From: Methylomonas sp. MK1
Lineage (GTDB): Bacteria > Pseudomonadota > Gammaproteobacteria > Methylococcales > Methylomonadaceae
Direction: 5' to 3'
Assembly: GCF_000365425.1 (NCBI RefSeq)
Contig: NZ_AQOV01000001.1
Span: forward strand, 2,790,001 to 2,854,000
DNA length: 64,000 nt
Made by a program: the position numbers and the translations under genes
Part shown: piece after piece, positions 17,722 to 26,876 of the stretch
Numbering within the stretch: the first letter of the stretch is position 1
Layout of the letters: each line of letters starts with the position of its first letter
Notes under the pieces: model-generated
The model's input: only the letters and a program-made list of their open reading frames with translations
Databases searched by the model: none
Told to the model about the DNA's origin: nothing

Positions 17722-18015
17722 TCAGCCACCGATCAATACCGTAGGGTAACCAAGGACAATGGTGCCGCCATGGGCGCACATATCGCCCATCCTGGCGGCC
17801 GGCATATTGGCTATCAAAACCGTCGCCGAGCCTTTGGCAATAGTATCCGGCGGACCGACGCAAGTCGCCATGTCGGTAGCGCGTGCTGCCGGCATTTTGC
17901 CTATCATCACCGTGGGCGCACCAGGAGGCAAAATCGGGCCACCGACGTGCGGCACGGGGCCGGTAAACATCGGACAAACATGCATATCAGTTATACGTGC
18001 AGCTGGCTGTCCCAT
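17722..18015 (-). CDS. PAAR-domain tip protein
   Basis: A 97-residue PAAR protein that caps the VgrG spike. The start is set at ATG 18015 because AAGGAG lies about 8 bases upstream; a longer frame reaching 18105 has no support. The sequence starts MGQPAARITDMHVCP and shows the family repeats PAARATDM and PAARMGDM with GGPILPPGAPTVMIGK and GSATVLIA, plus His/Cys residues able to bind zinc (H12, C14 and later Cys/His). No extra toxin domain is attached. It sits 10 bases after the DUF6931-like gene and 46 bases before vgrG in one transcription unit. Confidence 0.95.
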   Translation of the reverse strand: MGQPAARITDMHVCPMFTGPVPHVGGPILPPGAPTVMIGKMPAARATDMATCVGPPDTIAKGSATVLIANMPAARMGDMCAHGGTIVLGYPTVLIGG

Positions 18016-18025
18016 CGCAATCTCC

Positions 18026-18619
18026 TTAAGCGGCCTGCCAAAGTCGGCCGTTACCGCCGTTGGCAATATCAATAGCCTGATCGATAAAAAACTGGTATTT
18101 CTCATAGGCTTTTTCCGGCTGGGTCAATACCGCCGCCAACATCACCGCACCGGCCACCGCCTTGGCCGTCAGATTGTCCGCCGGCGGAACCGATGGCGCA
18201 TCTTCCGGTGCCATGCTGCCGTCGCTCCAAAACGCGGCCATGGCTGCCCATGCGGCAGGATTTTCGAACGACGCACTGTGCGCGGCAGCGTTGGCGGCCC
18301 GGCGATTCGGTTCGGTTGGCTTAAATACCCATAACTCCGCAGCATCAAGCGCTTTAACGACTTCAGGGGCAGTTTGCGGGCTAACCACACTGCGCGCGGA
18401 AAGACAGGCCCACCAGGTCGCTTCCCGCTTGGGTAACGCTCTGGCCAAAAACCGCACTGCATCGGGATAAAGTTTCTGCTCGAGCAGCGTATTCAAAAAG
18501 TCAACCGGAGCAGGATCGGCAACCAGACCTGCAACTGCCTGCTGATCCAATTGAATATCCCGGCAAATCGCCGAAGCTTTAGGAATTGATACTTTTGTTA
18601 AAGATGCCGCGCCTGCCAT
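18026..18619 (-). CDS. DUF6931-like T6SS-associated protein
   Basis: A 197-residue Ala-rich, probably all-helical cytosolic protein with no signal peptide. Features include a bulky block FLARALPKREATWWACLSA, then VVKALDAAELWVFKPTEPNRRAANAAAH, and a C-terminal block MLAAVLTQPEKAYEKYQFFIDQAIDIANG. I recognise this pattern as the family usually named DUF6931, often encoded next to PAAR/VgrG genes; that identification is from memory. It precedes PAAR by 10 bases, so an adaptor or loading role for the PAAR-VgrG-Rhs tip is possible but is inference from position only. Confidence 0.7.
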   Translation of the reverse strand: MAGAASLTKVSIPKASAICRDIQLDQQAVAGLVADPAPVDFLNTLLEQKLYPDAVRFLARALPKREATWWACLSARSVVSPQTAPEVVKALDAAELWVFKPTEPNRRAANAAAHSASFENPAAWAAMAAFWSDGSMAPEDAPSVPPADNLTAKAVAGAVMLAAVLTQPEKAYEKYQFFIDQAIDIANGGNGRLWQAA

Positions 18620-19022
18620 GTATTCCCCACTTTCCGTTCACCTTATCAATTTAAATCAAAAAACAGCTCGCTTATTATGCCGACTCTCTCATTGCAGAGT
18701 ATTGCTATCGTCATTCTGTTCCTTTTTATATCCAAGCATTAACCATATGGAGTCTTACTTTATTCATCATAGACCTGATGATTTCGACGAACTGCGGTAT
18801 TCGAATGTTGCGGCGCACTTTTAAGCGATTCGTATACCATCCACCTGAAACACACCACCCATGCTTTAGCCCAACTAGCATTTTTTACATATCCCGTAGA
18901 ATGAGCTGGATAATGTGACTCGCTTATAATTAAGATCCATAATGCTCAAATATTTGTCAGGTTGATACTCTCGTCACATCCCAAATGATTGCCCCCCCAG
19001 TAGCATAATTCCTCTCAATATA
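18620..19022. other. Non-coding AT-rich spacer
   Basis: About 400 bases between the M35-like gene and the DUF6931-like gene. I see no supported reading frame, RNA gene or strong hairpin. Because both flanking genes are on the minus strand, the part near 18630-18800 should contain the promoter for the DUF6931-PAAR-vgrG-rhs unit, but I could not pick a convincing -35/-10 pair. Confidence 0.5.
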
Positions 19023-19610
19023 CTATTTGGCCACCGCATCCCTAACGTCGGCATAAAACCATCCCCAGTTTGCCGCGCAACTCAAACACTTAGGCGAATT
19101 TTTACTCGCCTTATCTAAACAATTCTGTTCACCGTACCAATGATCTGAAGTTGATATCACTCGATGAGTAACCTCATGCGCCATAGTGTGAAACCTCCTT
19201 CGAGGAGTAACCTGCTCAACCAATGTATCTCCTAGTATAAAGACGCGAAGACCTGATGGAACAAAATCGGGCACAGAACCAGCTGGATGATCTTCAAAAG
19301 CGGAACTTATAACTTGAGCAAGATCACCATTCTCTACTTCACAGCTATCCACGTATTGCCCTACTTGTTTTTTAACATAAGTCAAGCGAGTACATTTATT
19401 ATTCAAATAGGTAGACATGGTCTTACGTTTCAAATCGAACTCAGCGTATCTAGAATGCCCTGGTGTTGCTTCTGATCCAAACCACCGTTGGATTAAAGCT
19501 TCCCCAACGCTGTTAGCAGCGGTAACGACCGCATTCAGCTCTTTTGGAACAAAAACTTTGATTGCAGCTATTTCCTTTTCACTAAGGCCTTCAAAATTTA
19601 ATGTATACAT
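19023..19610 (-). CDS. M35-like (aspzincin) zinc metallopeptidase, candidate T6SS effector
   Basis: A 195-residue protein with a clear zinc-protease site: H145-E146-V-T-H149 (within HTMAHEVTHRV), followed by ISTSDHWYG, where D156 matches the third (Asp) ligand of M35/deuterolysin-type aspzincins (pattern near GTxDHxYG). Cys residues after the site (C164, C175, C178) may form disulfides. There is no signal peptide, so if it acts outside the cell it needs a dedicated exporter, which fits its place between tssH and the DUF6931-PAAR-vgrG-rhs block. It is more AT-rich than the T6SS core genes, suggesting separate acquisition. No immunity gene is obvious beside it. The protease family call is good; the effector role is inference. 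Confidence 0.72.
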   Translation of the reverse strand: MYTLNFEGLSEKEIAAIKVFVPKELNAVVTAANSVGEALIQRWFGSEATPGHSRYAEFDLKRKTMSTYLNNKCTRLTYVKKQVGQYVDSCEVENGDLAQVISSAFEDHPAGSVPDFVPSGLRVFILGDTLVEQVTPRRRFHTMAHEVTHRVISTSDHWYGEQNCLDKASKNSPKCLSCAANWGWFYADVRDAVAK

Positions 19611-19859
19611 AATTCAAATCTCCAAGAAGTAATATCCCGCTCCAGACAAGGGGGAGCTAGTTTGTGAGGTAATAAAATGCACATAACCTCGCAGATTATT
19701 AAGCAGTCCTATCATTTTTTTGTTACTTAACGGCATCAAAATTTGCAAATCTCTATCCGATCTACACCTGACTAGCTACAAAATCTCGAGAAGGAGAAAC
19801 CATCTGGCAAAAATGATGCTAGGTGTTATTCGCGCAGTAACGCAAATCACGTACTATAT

Positions 19860-22550
19860 TTATTCAAACCCATACCCAAACTCTCCATTCTCGACTTTCA
19901 CATGCACGCGCCCAATCGCGGCACCCTCCATCATCCTTGTCAAAAATTCCTCGCTGATCTTCGGCAACACAGTATTGGTCAGGATCGCGTCTATCATCCG
20001 GCCACCGCTTTCCAACTCGGTACAACGGCTGGCGATAAGTTTGATGACCTCGTCGTCGTAAGTGAACGGTACTTTGTGCGATTCTTCGACGCGCTTCTTG
20101 ATCCGGCCTAATTGCAGACGGGCGATTGCGCCTATCATTTCGTCGTTGAGCGGGTAGTACGGAATCACTACCAAACGGCCCAGCAATGCCGGCGGAAAGA
20201 CTTTCAATAAAGGTTCGCGCAAAGCCTTGGCGATACCTTCCGGCTCCGGCATTAAATCCGGGTCTTTGCACAAGTTGGCGATCAGGTCGGTGCCAGCGTT
20301 GGTGGTCAGCAAAATCAAGGTATTTTTAAAATCGATGACCCGGCCTTCGCCATCTTCCATCCAGCCTTTGTCGAACACCTGGAAGAAAATTTCATGGACG
20401 TCGGGATGGGCTTTTTCCACTTCGTCCAGCAACACGACGCTATAAGGCCTGCGGCGCACCGCTTCGGTCAACACCCCGCCTTCGCCGTAACCGACATAGC
20501 CCGGAGGCGCACCTTTCAAGGTGGAAACGGTATGCGCTTCCTGGTATTCGCTCATGTTGATGGTGATGACGTTTTGTTCGCCGCCATATAAGGTTTCGGC
20601 CAGCGCCAGCGCGGTTTCGGTCTTACCGACGCCTGAGGTGCCGGCTAACATGAATACGCCAATGGGTTTGTTCGGGTTATCCAGGCCGGCTCGGGAAGTC
20701 TGGATGCGCTTGGCAATCATCTCCAGCGCATGGCGTTGGCCAATGATGCGTTGCTCCAGCAAATCCGGCAGTTTCAACACGGTTTCTATTTCATTTTTGA
20801 CCATGCGCCCAACCGGAATGCCCGTCCAATCTTGCACAACAGCGCCTACAGCCTGCTGATCGACGGTTGGCAAAATTAGCGGTGACTCGCCTTGTTGTGC
20901 ATGGAGTTGGGCCTGCAAAGCTTTCAATTCAGATAGCCAGGCATCGCGGTCATTGGCCGCGGTATCGGCATCTCCGGACGGCTCGGCTGCATCAACGGCA
21001 TGTCCAGCCGATCTGAGTTTGCCGCGCAATTCCAAAATTTTTCCGACCAACTCTTTCTCGGCATTCCAACGCTCTTCCAAACCGCTTAGGCGCTGTTGTT
21101 CAGCTGCCAGTTTTTCATTCGCCACCTGCTCCCGCGCAGTCACTTCGACACCTACTGCTTTTTCCCGGCCGATGATCGCCAACTCGGTTTCCAAGGCTTC
21201 TATGCGTTTACGGCAGTCATCCACTTCGGCGGGCACCGCGTGTTGGCTGATGCCGACCCGTGCACAGGCGGTGTCCAACAAGCTGACGGCCTTATCCGGT
21301 AATTGCCGGGCCGGTATATAGCGGTGGGATAATTTGACGGCAGCTTCCAGCGCTTCATCCAGAATCAACACCTGGTGATGTTTTTCCTGCACCGAGACCA
21401 CGCCGCGCATCATGCCGATCGCTTTGGCTTCGCTAGGCTCCAACACTTGCACGACCTGAAAACGCCGGGTCAAAGCCGGGTCTTTTTCGATATGCTTTTT
21501 ATATTCCGCCCAGGTCGTAGCTGCCACGGTACGCAATTGTCCACGCGCCAGCGCCGGTTTTAATAGATTGGCGGCATCGCCGGTACCGGCCGCGCCGCCG
21601 GCGCCGACCAAGGTATGGGCTTCATCGATAAACAAAATGATGGGTTTGGGCGAGGCTTGCACTTCTTCAATCACTTGCCGCAGGCGGTTTTCAAATTCGC
21701 CTTTCATACTGGCGCCGGCCTGCAATAAACCGACATCCAAGGTGCGCAAGCTCACATCGCGCAACGACGGTGGCACATCGCCGGCGACAATTTTCAAAGC
21801 AAAACCCTCAACTACCGCAGTTTTGCCGACGCCGGCCTCACCGGTCAGAATCGGATTATTCTGCCGACGGCGCATCAGAATATCGATGACCTGTCGAATC
21901 TCTTCCTCGCGACCGACGATAGGATCGATTTTGCCGTTACGCGCCTGCTCGGTCAGGTCGACCGTAAATTGTTTCAGCGCCTCCTGCTTACCCATCGCCG
22001 CCGGCGCAATCGCGCCGCTGGCTTCACCGGGGGTAGCACCGACCAACGAACCATCATTGGCGACCAAACCGTCTTCCGGTGAACCCGACACAATCTTCGG
22101 CAGCTCGTCGGAAACGGTATCCGGTTTGAGTTTCTCAAACTCTTTGGAAATGCCTAGCAACTCGTTGCGCAAGGATTTGGTTTTCAACATACCGACCAAC
22201 AAATGGCCGCTACGTACTTGGGCTTCGCCGAACATCAGCGTGCCGAATACCCAGCCACGTTCTACGCTATCTTCGATGTGCGGCGAAAAGTCGGAAATAG
22301 CGGTGGAGCCCCGCGGCAAGCGATCCAGGGCCGTCGTCACGTCCTTGGCAATCACCGAGGCATCCAAACCGTAATGTTTGACCAAGCGGTGCAAATCGGA
22401 GTCTTGCAGTTGCAACAGTTGGCTCAACCAATGCACCAGCTCGACATAGGGGTTGCCTCTCAGTTTGCAAAACACCGTCGCGCCCTCGACGGCTTTGTAA
22501 CAAACCTTGTTCAATTTCCCAAACAACTTGACTCGGCTAATTTCCGCCAT
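19860..22550 (-). CDS. tssH: T6SS sheath-recycling AAA+ ATPase TssH (ClpV)
   Basis: An 896-residue Clp/Hsp100 ATPase that disassembles contracted TssBC sheath in the cytosol. The N-terminal ClpN-like domain includes the ClpV-type start VKLFGKLN...ATVFCKLRGNPYVELVHWLSQLL. First AAA+ module: Walker A GEAGVGKTAVVEG with IDEAHTLVGAGG. A coiled-coil middle domain lies at about residues 420-520. Second AAA+ module: GTSGVGKTETALALAE, INMSEYQEAH, GAPPGYVGYGEGG, LLDEVEKAHPDV. It ends the tagJ-tssEFGH run, 33 bases after tssG. Length and motifs fit ClpV rather than ClpB. Confidence 0.96.
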   Translation of the reverse strand: MAEISRVKLFGKLNKVCYKAVEGATVFCKLRGNPYVELVHWLSQLLQLQDSDLHRLVKHYGLDASVIAKDVTTALDRLPRGSTAISDFSPHIEDSVERGWVFGTLMFGEAQVRSGHLLVGMLKTKSLRNELLGISKEFEKLKPDTVSDELPKIVSGSPEDGLVANDGSLVGATPGEASGAIAPAAMGKQEALKQFTVDLTEQARNGKIDPIVGREEEIRQVIDILMRRRQNNPILTGEAGVGKTAVVEGFALKIVAGDVPPSLRDVSLRTLDVGLLQAGASMKGEFENRLRQVIEEVQASPKPIILFIDEAHTLVGAGGAAGTGDAANLLKPALARGQLRTVAATTWAEYKKHIEKDPALTRRFQVVQVLEPSEAKAIGMMRGVVSVQEKHHQVLILDEALEAAVKLSHRYIPARQLPDKAVSLLDTACARVGISQHAVPAEVDDCRKRIEALETELAIIGREKAVGVEVTAREQVANEKLAAEQQRLSGLEERWNAEKELVGKILELRGKLRSAGHAVDAAEPSGDADTAANDRDAWLSELKALQAQLHAQQGESPLILPTVDQQAVGAVVQDWTGIPVGRMVKNEIETVLKLPDLLEQRIIGQRHALEMIAKRIQTSRAGLDNPNKPIGVFMLAGTSGVGKTETALALAETLYGGEQNVITINMSEYQEAHTVSTLKGAPPGYVGYGEGGVLTEAVRRRPYSVVLLDEVEKAHPDVHEIFFQVFDKGWMEDGEGRVIDFKNTLILLTTNAGTDLIANLCKDPDLMPEPEGIAKALREPLLKVFPPALLGRLVVIPYYPLNDEMIGAIARLQLGRIKKRVEESHKVPFTYDDEVIKLIASRCTELESGGRMIDAILTNTVLPKISEEFLTRMMEGAAIGRVHVKVENGEFGYGFE

Positions 22551-22583
22551 GGTGTTTATTCCTCGCTAAAGTTTAAGTGTGGT

Positions 22584-23639
22584 TCAGCAGGCAGCATCAG
22601 CCTGTATAAACGGATTAAGCGTTAAATCATCGGCATCGCTTTCATCGCGACGCGGCCCCAACCAAGTACTCCAACCCAATTGAGCATCACCGTTCATGCT
22701 ATTCGCACCAGTCGTTTCAGGTTTTCCTAAGGCCAGCTCTTCCGGTACTTCGGTTTTTTCCAGAATCAATTGTGCGTCCCAGACCATTTCGTCACCGGCA
22801 TAATTACGGACAATAGCCACCAATTTGGGCAACAGCGCCCCTCCCGGCAGCAACGCCAAATACAGGCTACGGCGCAACGGCCCTATCACGACACGAAATT
22901 TATGTTGGCAACCCCAGACGCTGGCGCCGATTACGACAGAGCTCCCCAGAGAACAGGTGTCTGTGCTCCAGCCCAAACGCGTTTGCTCACGGGGCTGAAT
23001 GTCCATCCACTCGCCAACGAATTCAGCAACGCGGACCGGCACTTTAAAAATATCCGAGACAATGGCCTGTAAACCTTCGGGATGTTTGGTCTGTGCGGCA
23101 AAATGCCCGGCATAAAACAATTTCCCCCGGTCTGTCAATGCGTCCCGATTCTGAAACGGCGCACCGGAAAGACCCAGCATGGCCCCAACGTAAAACCCGA
23201 AGCGATCGGAGTCCGGCCGGTCGTAATGCACTTCAGGCCGGGCGTTGGCCCAAGCCCGGTAAAACAAACTAATCATCCGATGATGGAATACATCGGCGAA
23301 ACGAGAGAAAGTCGGATCGTGATGGTGGCGCTGCCGCTCCCGGGCATATTCGGTCAAATGTAGCGGCAGCGGACCATTCGGACCGAACAAACCCATAAAA
23401 TTGACTGCTAATCTCGGTTTAGCGGAACCGATGCCGGCTGGAGAATAGTAATCGACTGCGGTAGCAGGAAATTCCAGCTCCGGCTCCTGGGAAAAACGCA
23501 CTGCGTCATCAACCGCTTTGACGCTGGTACCGAAACGCGGTTTGTCCCTGTTCATGCATTCGATCAAGCGCACCGCCTCAAAAAAATCGAAGCGCGACGC
23601 ATCCTTCGTCAATTCACCGATTAAATCGTGTGCCGACAT
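22584..23639 (-). CDS. tssG: T6SS baseplate protein TssG
   Basis: A 351-residue baseplate wedge component that pairs with TssF and TssK. The N-terminus RFDFFEAVRLIEC and the block VNFMGLFGPNGPLPLHLTEYARER are hallmarks of the family, and the C-terminal half contains LGSSVVIGASVWGCQHKFRV and FRVVIGPL. Its start lies inside the end of tssF (19-base overlap), so the two are translationally coupled. A glutamate- and aspartate-rich tail (RRDESDADD) extends past the usual end of the fold. Confidence 0.95.
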   Translation of the reverse strand: MSAHDLIGELTKDASRFDFFEAVRLIECMNRDKPRFGTSVKAVDDAVRFSQEPELEFPATAVDYYSPAGIGSAKPRLAVNFMGLFGPNGPLPLHLTEYARERQRHHHDPTFSRFADVFHHRMISLFYRAWANARPEVHYDRPDSDRFGFYVGAMLGLSGAPFQNRDALTDRGKLFYAGHFAAQTKHPEGLQAIVSDIFKVPVRVAEFVGEWMDIQPREQTRLGWSTDTCSLGSSVVIGASVWGCQHKFRVVIGPLRRSLYLALLPGGALLPKLVAIVRNYAGDEMVWDAQLILEKTEVPEELALGKPETTGANSMNGDAQLGWSTWLGPRRDESDADDLTLNPFIQADAAC

Positions 23640-25507
23640 CCCATCCTCGCAGGCCAGCGCGCCACTTCACCGCGGTCGGTGGTACGAACCACCGTCTCGA
23701 CGAAAGAATTGATCGATACATACCGAGCGAAAAAGCGCTCCAATACCGTTGCCAACAGAAAATAGCCGCCACCTTCAAACGCCGACTCGTCCAGCGTGAC
23801 AGTAATTTCCAAACCGCGCCCGAACACCATCGGCCCCTTGGCATCGATGCGTCTGACTACATTTTTGGAGGCTACGGAAATCACGCCCTCGATCTGCTTC
23901 TTGATGGCCGGTTCACGTTGATCGGCATACAGGCCCAATAATTCCCGCAATGCCGCCGCGCCGGTCTTGGCATCGGTATCCAGCAGCGACAGATAGTTCA
24001 GTGACAAATGATTGATCAGGCGCCACACGGTATCCGCCTCATAAGCTGCCGGCAGCGGCCGAGTTGGGCCGGCGATGCAGCGCACGGATTTTACCGGAGC
24101 ACTTACCTGCAAGGTAAAATCGGTTTCACCCTGGCCTACAGGCATCACCAGCGGTAAATCGCGGTTGGTACATAGGGTATCCAGGCCCAATTGCGCCAAT
24201 TTGCTGGAATACGGCGCCTGCGCCGCATCGACCAATGAAATGAAAACCTCGCTACCGATATAACTGGAACGCACCCCTTTACGACGCTGATTCGACGACA
24301 ACACACGATTCACGCGCCGTACGCTGAAAAACGCGGTCTCACCGGCATGCTGATAGGACGCCTTGGAACCGTAAAAGGGTAGAAAGGTTTGCTCGTTGCC
24401 TTGGTCGGCCCCGAATCCGACGGCTTCATTGACGCTATGGATTTCATAATCCATTGGCCGGCTACGATCCACCACGATGTGATATTCCGATTGGCGCTGG
24501 TCGATATGGATCCGATCAGCGCGCTTGGGAAACAAGTTGATGGCCGGCACACAGAACAAAGCCAAATTATTCTGATCCAGTACATTGATCAATTGCGGTT
24601 CGCTGCGATCAAACAGCACGAACAATTCAATCTGTTCGCTGTCGCAGGTGGACGCTAGCTCTTCCAGTCCGCCGAGCTCGACAAACAGGTAGCGATCCGG
24701 GAAAGCGAAATATTCCTGCAATATTCGATAACCGTCGAACGAGCGCGGTGTCTGTCTCAGTAATGCCTCATCCGGCTCGAATCCCAAACCGCGGATTGCA
24801 CCACCGGGCAGCGCACGAATTTCGGTCGAGACACCATTATTGAAGCTGCCGACGATGCCGGTTGTATTCGCCAGCATTTGTTCATACAAGCGATACGGGA
24901 TATTGCCGACGCCACGCAGAAATAGCGGCAGCCGGCCCAAGGCGATTTCATTAAACTTCAAACCTCCCACACAGTTCAGGACGATGCGCAGCGCAGCCTT
25001 CACCGGCCCACGAAAATGCTTAGCCGTCAGGCCACGACTGGAAACGGCGGCCAGACTCGGTAGATATTCAATCTGACCAATCTGCAACGGCAACAGTTGC
25101 AAGGCTTGCGCAGTACGGTACTCGCAGGCGGTTTGTTCGCCTCTGGCAATCTGACTACGCAGCACCGTATCTTTGGCTATCGTTACCCCGTCAGCCAGAG
25201 CCGCTTCGGCAAAATCCGGTTTCAACTCCACCACGGTCATCGATGGCGTAGCCGACAAATAGTGCGGATAGATAATCTGCAATAATTGCTGGGTAAAGCT
25301 GGGGAATTCGGAATCGACCTTCAATTGCACCCGAGCAGCCATAAAGGCAAAGCCTTCGAATAGGCGCTCTACATAGGGGTCGGAACATTCGAACGTATCC
25401 AAACCCAAGCGATTGGCTATTTTCGGAAACTCGGCGGCAAACTCCGCGCCCACTTCGCGGACGTATTGCAATTCGCGGTTATAGTATTTAAGCAGCCGGG
25501 GATCCAT
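23621..25507 (-). CDS. tssF: T6SS baseplate protein TssF
   Basis: A 628-residue baseplate protein. The start is set at ATG 25507 (MDPRLLKYYNRELQYVREVGAEFAAEFPKIANRLG), the classic TssF N-terminus; an upstream extension into tssE has no support. Other blocks are DPYVERLFEGFAFMAARVQLKVDSEFP, then HYLSATPSMTVVELKPD near residue 85, and GRGLEITVTLDESAFEGGGYFLLATVLERFFARYVSINSF near the C-terminus. It is separated from tssE by only two bases and overlaps tssG by 19 bases. It acts with TssG, TssE and TssK at the cytosolic baseplate. Confidence 0.95.
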   Translation of the reverse strand: MDPRLLKYYNRELQYVREVGAEFAAEFPKIANRLGLDTFECSDPYVERLFEGFAFMAARVQLKVDSEFPSFTQQLLQIIYPHYLSATPSMTVVELKPDFAEAALADGVTIAKDTVLRSQIARGEQTACEYRTAQALQLLPLQIGQIEYLPSLAAVSSRGLTAKHFRGPVKAALRIVLNCVGGLKFNEIALGRLPLFLRGVGNIPYRLYEQMLANTTGIVGSFNNGVSTEIRALPGGAIRGLGFEPDEALLRQTPRSFDGYRILQEYFAFPDRYLFVELGGLEELASTCDSEQIELFVLFDRSEPQLINVLDQNNLALFCVPAINLFPKRADRIHIDQRQSEYHIVVDRSRPMDYEIHSVNEAVGFGADQGNEQTFLPFYGSKASYQHAGETAFFSVRRVNRVLSSNQRRKGVRSSYIGSEVFISLVDAAQAPYSSKLAQLGLDTLCTNRDLPLVMPVGQGETDFTLQVSAPVKSVRCIAGPTRPLPAAYEADTVWRLINHLSLNYLSLLDTDAKTGAAALRELLGLYADQREPAIKKQIEGVISVASKNVVRRIDAKGPMVFGRGLEITVTLDESAFEGGGYFLLATVLERFFARYVSINSFVETVVRTTDRGEVARWPARMGCRHTI

Positions 25508-25509
25508 CG

Positions 25510-26013
25510 TTAACCGTCCAATTCCTTCACGCTGATTTCGCCGGTTTCCAGATCCAGGTCGCTGCGAATGTATAAATGTACCGGCAACGGCTGCGCCCAC
25601 AAATCGCCTTCGATTCGAAAGGACAGCGCCTTGTGATTCATTTGATCATCGGCTTTCGCCAATTCCACCGACAGCGAATCCGCCAAGATTCTCGGCTCGA
25701 AATCGTTAATCGCCTGCCTGACTTTGCGTTCAATCTTTTTAACGTCAATCCCGGTCAGCGATACGCCGGACAAGACCGGCGTCCCGTAATTCAGTACCGA
25801 CCGAGCTACAAACGGATAGTCGGCCAAATTAACCATGCTCTCAAACGCTGCGGTGTTAAGTAGCCAGCTTAAGTCGCGCAAGACGCTCTGCCGTAATTGA
25901 CGTAAGGACATAACGCGTTGTTCGCGGGTTTCCGCGCGTTTTTCCGGCGCTTCATCAGTCAACCGATCCAACAAGGATGGTTGGAGACGTTCCGCGTGCA
26001 GTAAATCGGCCAT
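25510..26013 (-). CDS. tssE: T6SS baseplate protein TssE (gp25-like)
   Basis: A 167-residue homologue of the T4 gp25 wedge protein, which initiates sheath polymerisation. Visible features are LQPSLLDRLTDEAP at the N-terminus, SVLRDLSWLLNTAAF, YPFVARSVLNYGTPVLSG, and the C-terminal IRSDLDLETGEISVKEL. The gp25 core motif region (ERKVRQAINDFEPRI, with the EPR triad) is intact. Its start overlaps the tagJ stop and its stop lies two bases before the tssF start, so translation of tagJ-tssE-tssF is coupled. Confidence 0.95.
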   Translation of the reverse strand: MADLLHAERLQPSLLDRLTDEAPEKRAETREQRVMSLRQLRQSVLRDLSWLLNTAAFESMVNLADYPFVARSVLNYGTPVLSGVSLTGIDVKKIERKVRQAINDFEPRILADSLSVELAKADDQMNHKALSFRIEGDLWAQPLPVHLYIRSDLDLETGEISVKELDG

Positions 26014-26819
26014 TATTCAAGCCCTGCCGCCGGGTTAAATTCGATAGTGCGGACATCCAGCAGGGCGTAATCGTCGACGTCGGTGGCCAGTAAGCGCTGT
26101 CCGGTGCCATGCATTACGCCATCGGCGACTTCGTTCCATTCGGTTAAACGGGACAGGCGGATGCGGGCGTCCGAAGCCGTTTCAGAGCCCGGATAACGGC
26201 AAGGTATCAAGCCGCTTGCTTCACCGCCATTGATCCAGGTAAATTGCGCCGGTATCCATACCAAATCGCGTAAATCGGTGGGTTTTTCCAACTGAATCTT
26301 GCTGATCTGCATAAACGGCACCCAATAGTATCGACCGTTGACAATGGCCTCCAAGACGGGTCCCAAACGGCTATCAGCATCCGCCATCCATTCAAACGGC
26401 GTGCCGTCGAGCGTTCCAGCAGTAGCCGGCGCCTGTTGCAAGGCCTGAGTTCGTAACTGCACGGCTTGCTGAAAATCACCGCTGCTTTCCCGCATAAGCG
26501 CTTCGAGAAGCAAGGCCAACCACGCAGGTGGTTCTCCAAAGATCAGCGGCGTTTTGCGCGCAGCGAAGACATCCTTACGTAGCGCTTCGCAGAGTAAAAC
26601 TTGTTCGTAAGTACTAACCATCAGCAAGGTGGAGGCATCCAAATCACGCAGCACATTGAGTTGATTTAGCGCCTTGTCCCATAGGCCCTGCACGCAATAC
26701 AACTGAAACAGCAGGATACGGGATTTAGGATCGGCCGGGTTTTGCCTGATATGTTGCTGGGTCTGCTGCAATGCCGCGTCCAATTCGCCGTCGGCAATCA
26801 ACCGTGAAACGTCCTGCAT
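26013..26819 (-). CDS. tagJ: T6SS accessory protein TagJ (ImpE/SciE family)
   Basis: A 268-residue ImpE-family protein. The N-terminal half has TPR-like helices (IADGELDAALQQTQQHIRQNPADPKSRILLFQLYCVQGLWDKALNQLNV). The C-terminal half has PFMQISKIQLEKPTDLRDLVWIPAQFTWINGGEASGLIPCRYPGSE and LLDVRTIEFNP, typical of the family. In systems studied, TagJ binds TssB and modulates ClpV recruitment to the sheath. Its presence with FHA, TagF and PppA places this T6SS near the Pseudomonas H1-type (i3) group, as far as gene content can say. It is the first gene after the hcp terminator. Confidence 0.93.
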   Translation of the reverse strand: MQDVSRLIADGELDAALQQTQQHIRQNPADPKSRILLFQLYCVQGLWDKALNQLNVLRDLDASTLLMVSTYEQVLLCEALRKDVFAARKTPLIFGEPPAWLALLLEALMRESSGDFQQAVQLRTQALQQAPATAGTLDGTPFEWMADADSRLGPVLEAIVNGRYYWVPFMQISKIQLEKPTDLRDLVWIPAQFTWINGGEASGLIPCRYPGSETASDARIRLSRLTEWNEVADGVMHGTGQRLLATDVDDYALLDVRTIEFNPAAGLE

Positions 26820-26843
26820 GGGAATCTCCGATAAATAAAAAAC

Positions 26844-26869
26844 CCCCGGCTATCAGGAAATAGCCGGGG
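26844..26869 (-). terminator. Intrinsic terminator or attenuator after hcp
   Basis: A perfect 10-bp stem (CCCCGGCTAT at 26844-26853 with ATAGCCGGGG at 26860-26869) and a 6-base loop are followed on the minus strand by a T-rich run (26833-26843). It lies just past the hcp stop and before tagJ. It would stop most transcripts after hcp, giving extra Hcp relative to the downstream baseplate and ClpV genes. Confidence 0.85.
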
Positions 26870-26876
26870 TCACGCT

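Noticed and set aside
25508..25600. N-terminal extension of tssF, and similar extensions of tssJ, PAAR, grxD, tssA and pilN
   Set aside because: The downstream ATG in each case has the better ribosome binding site and matches the conserved family N-terminus.
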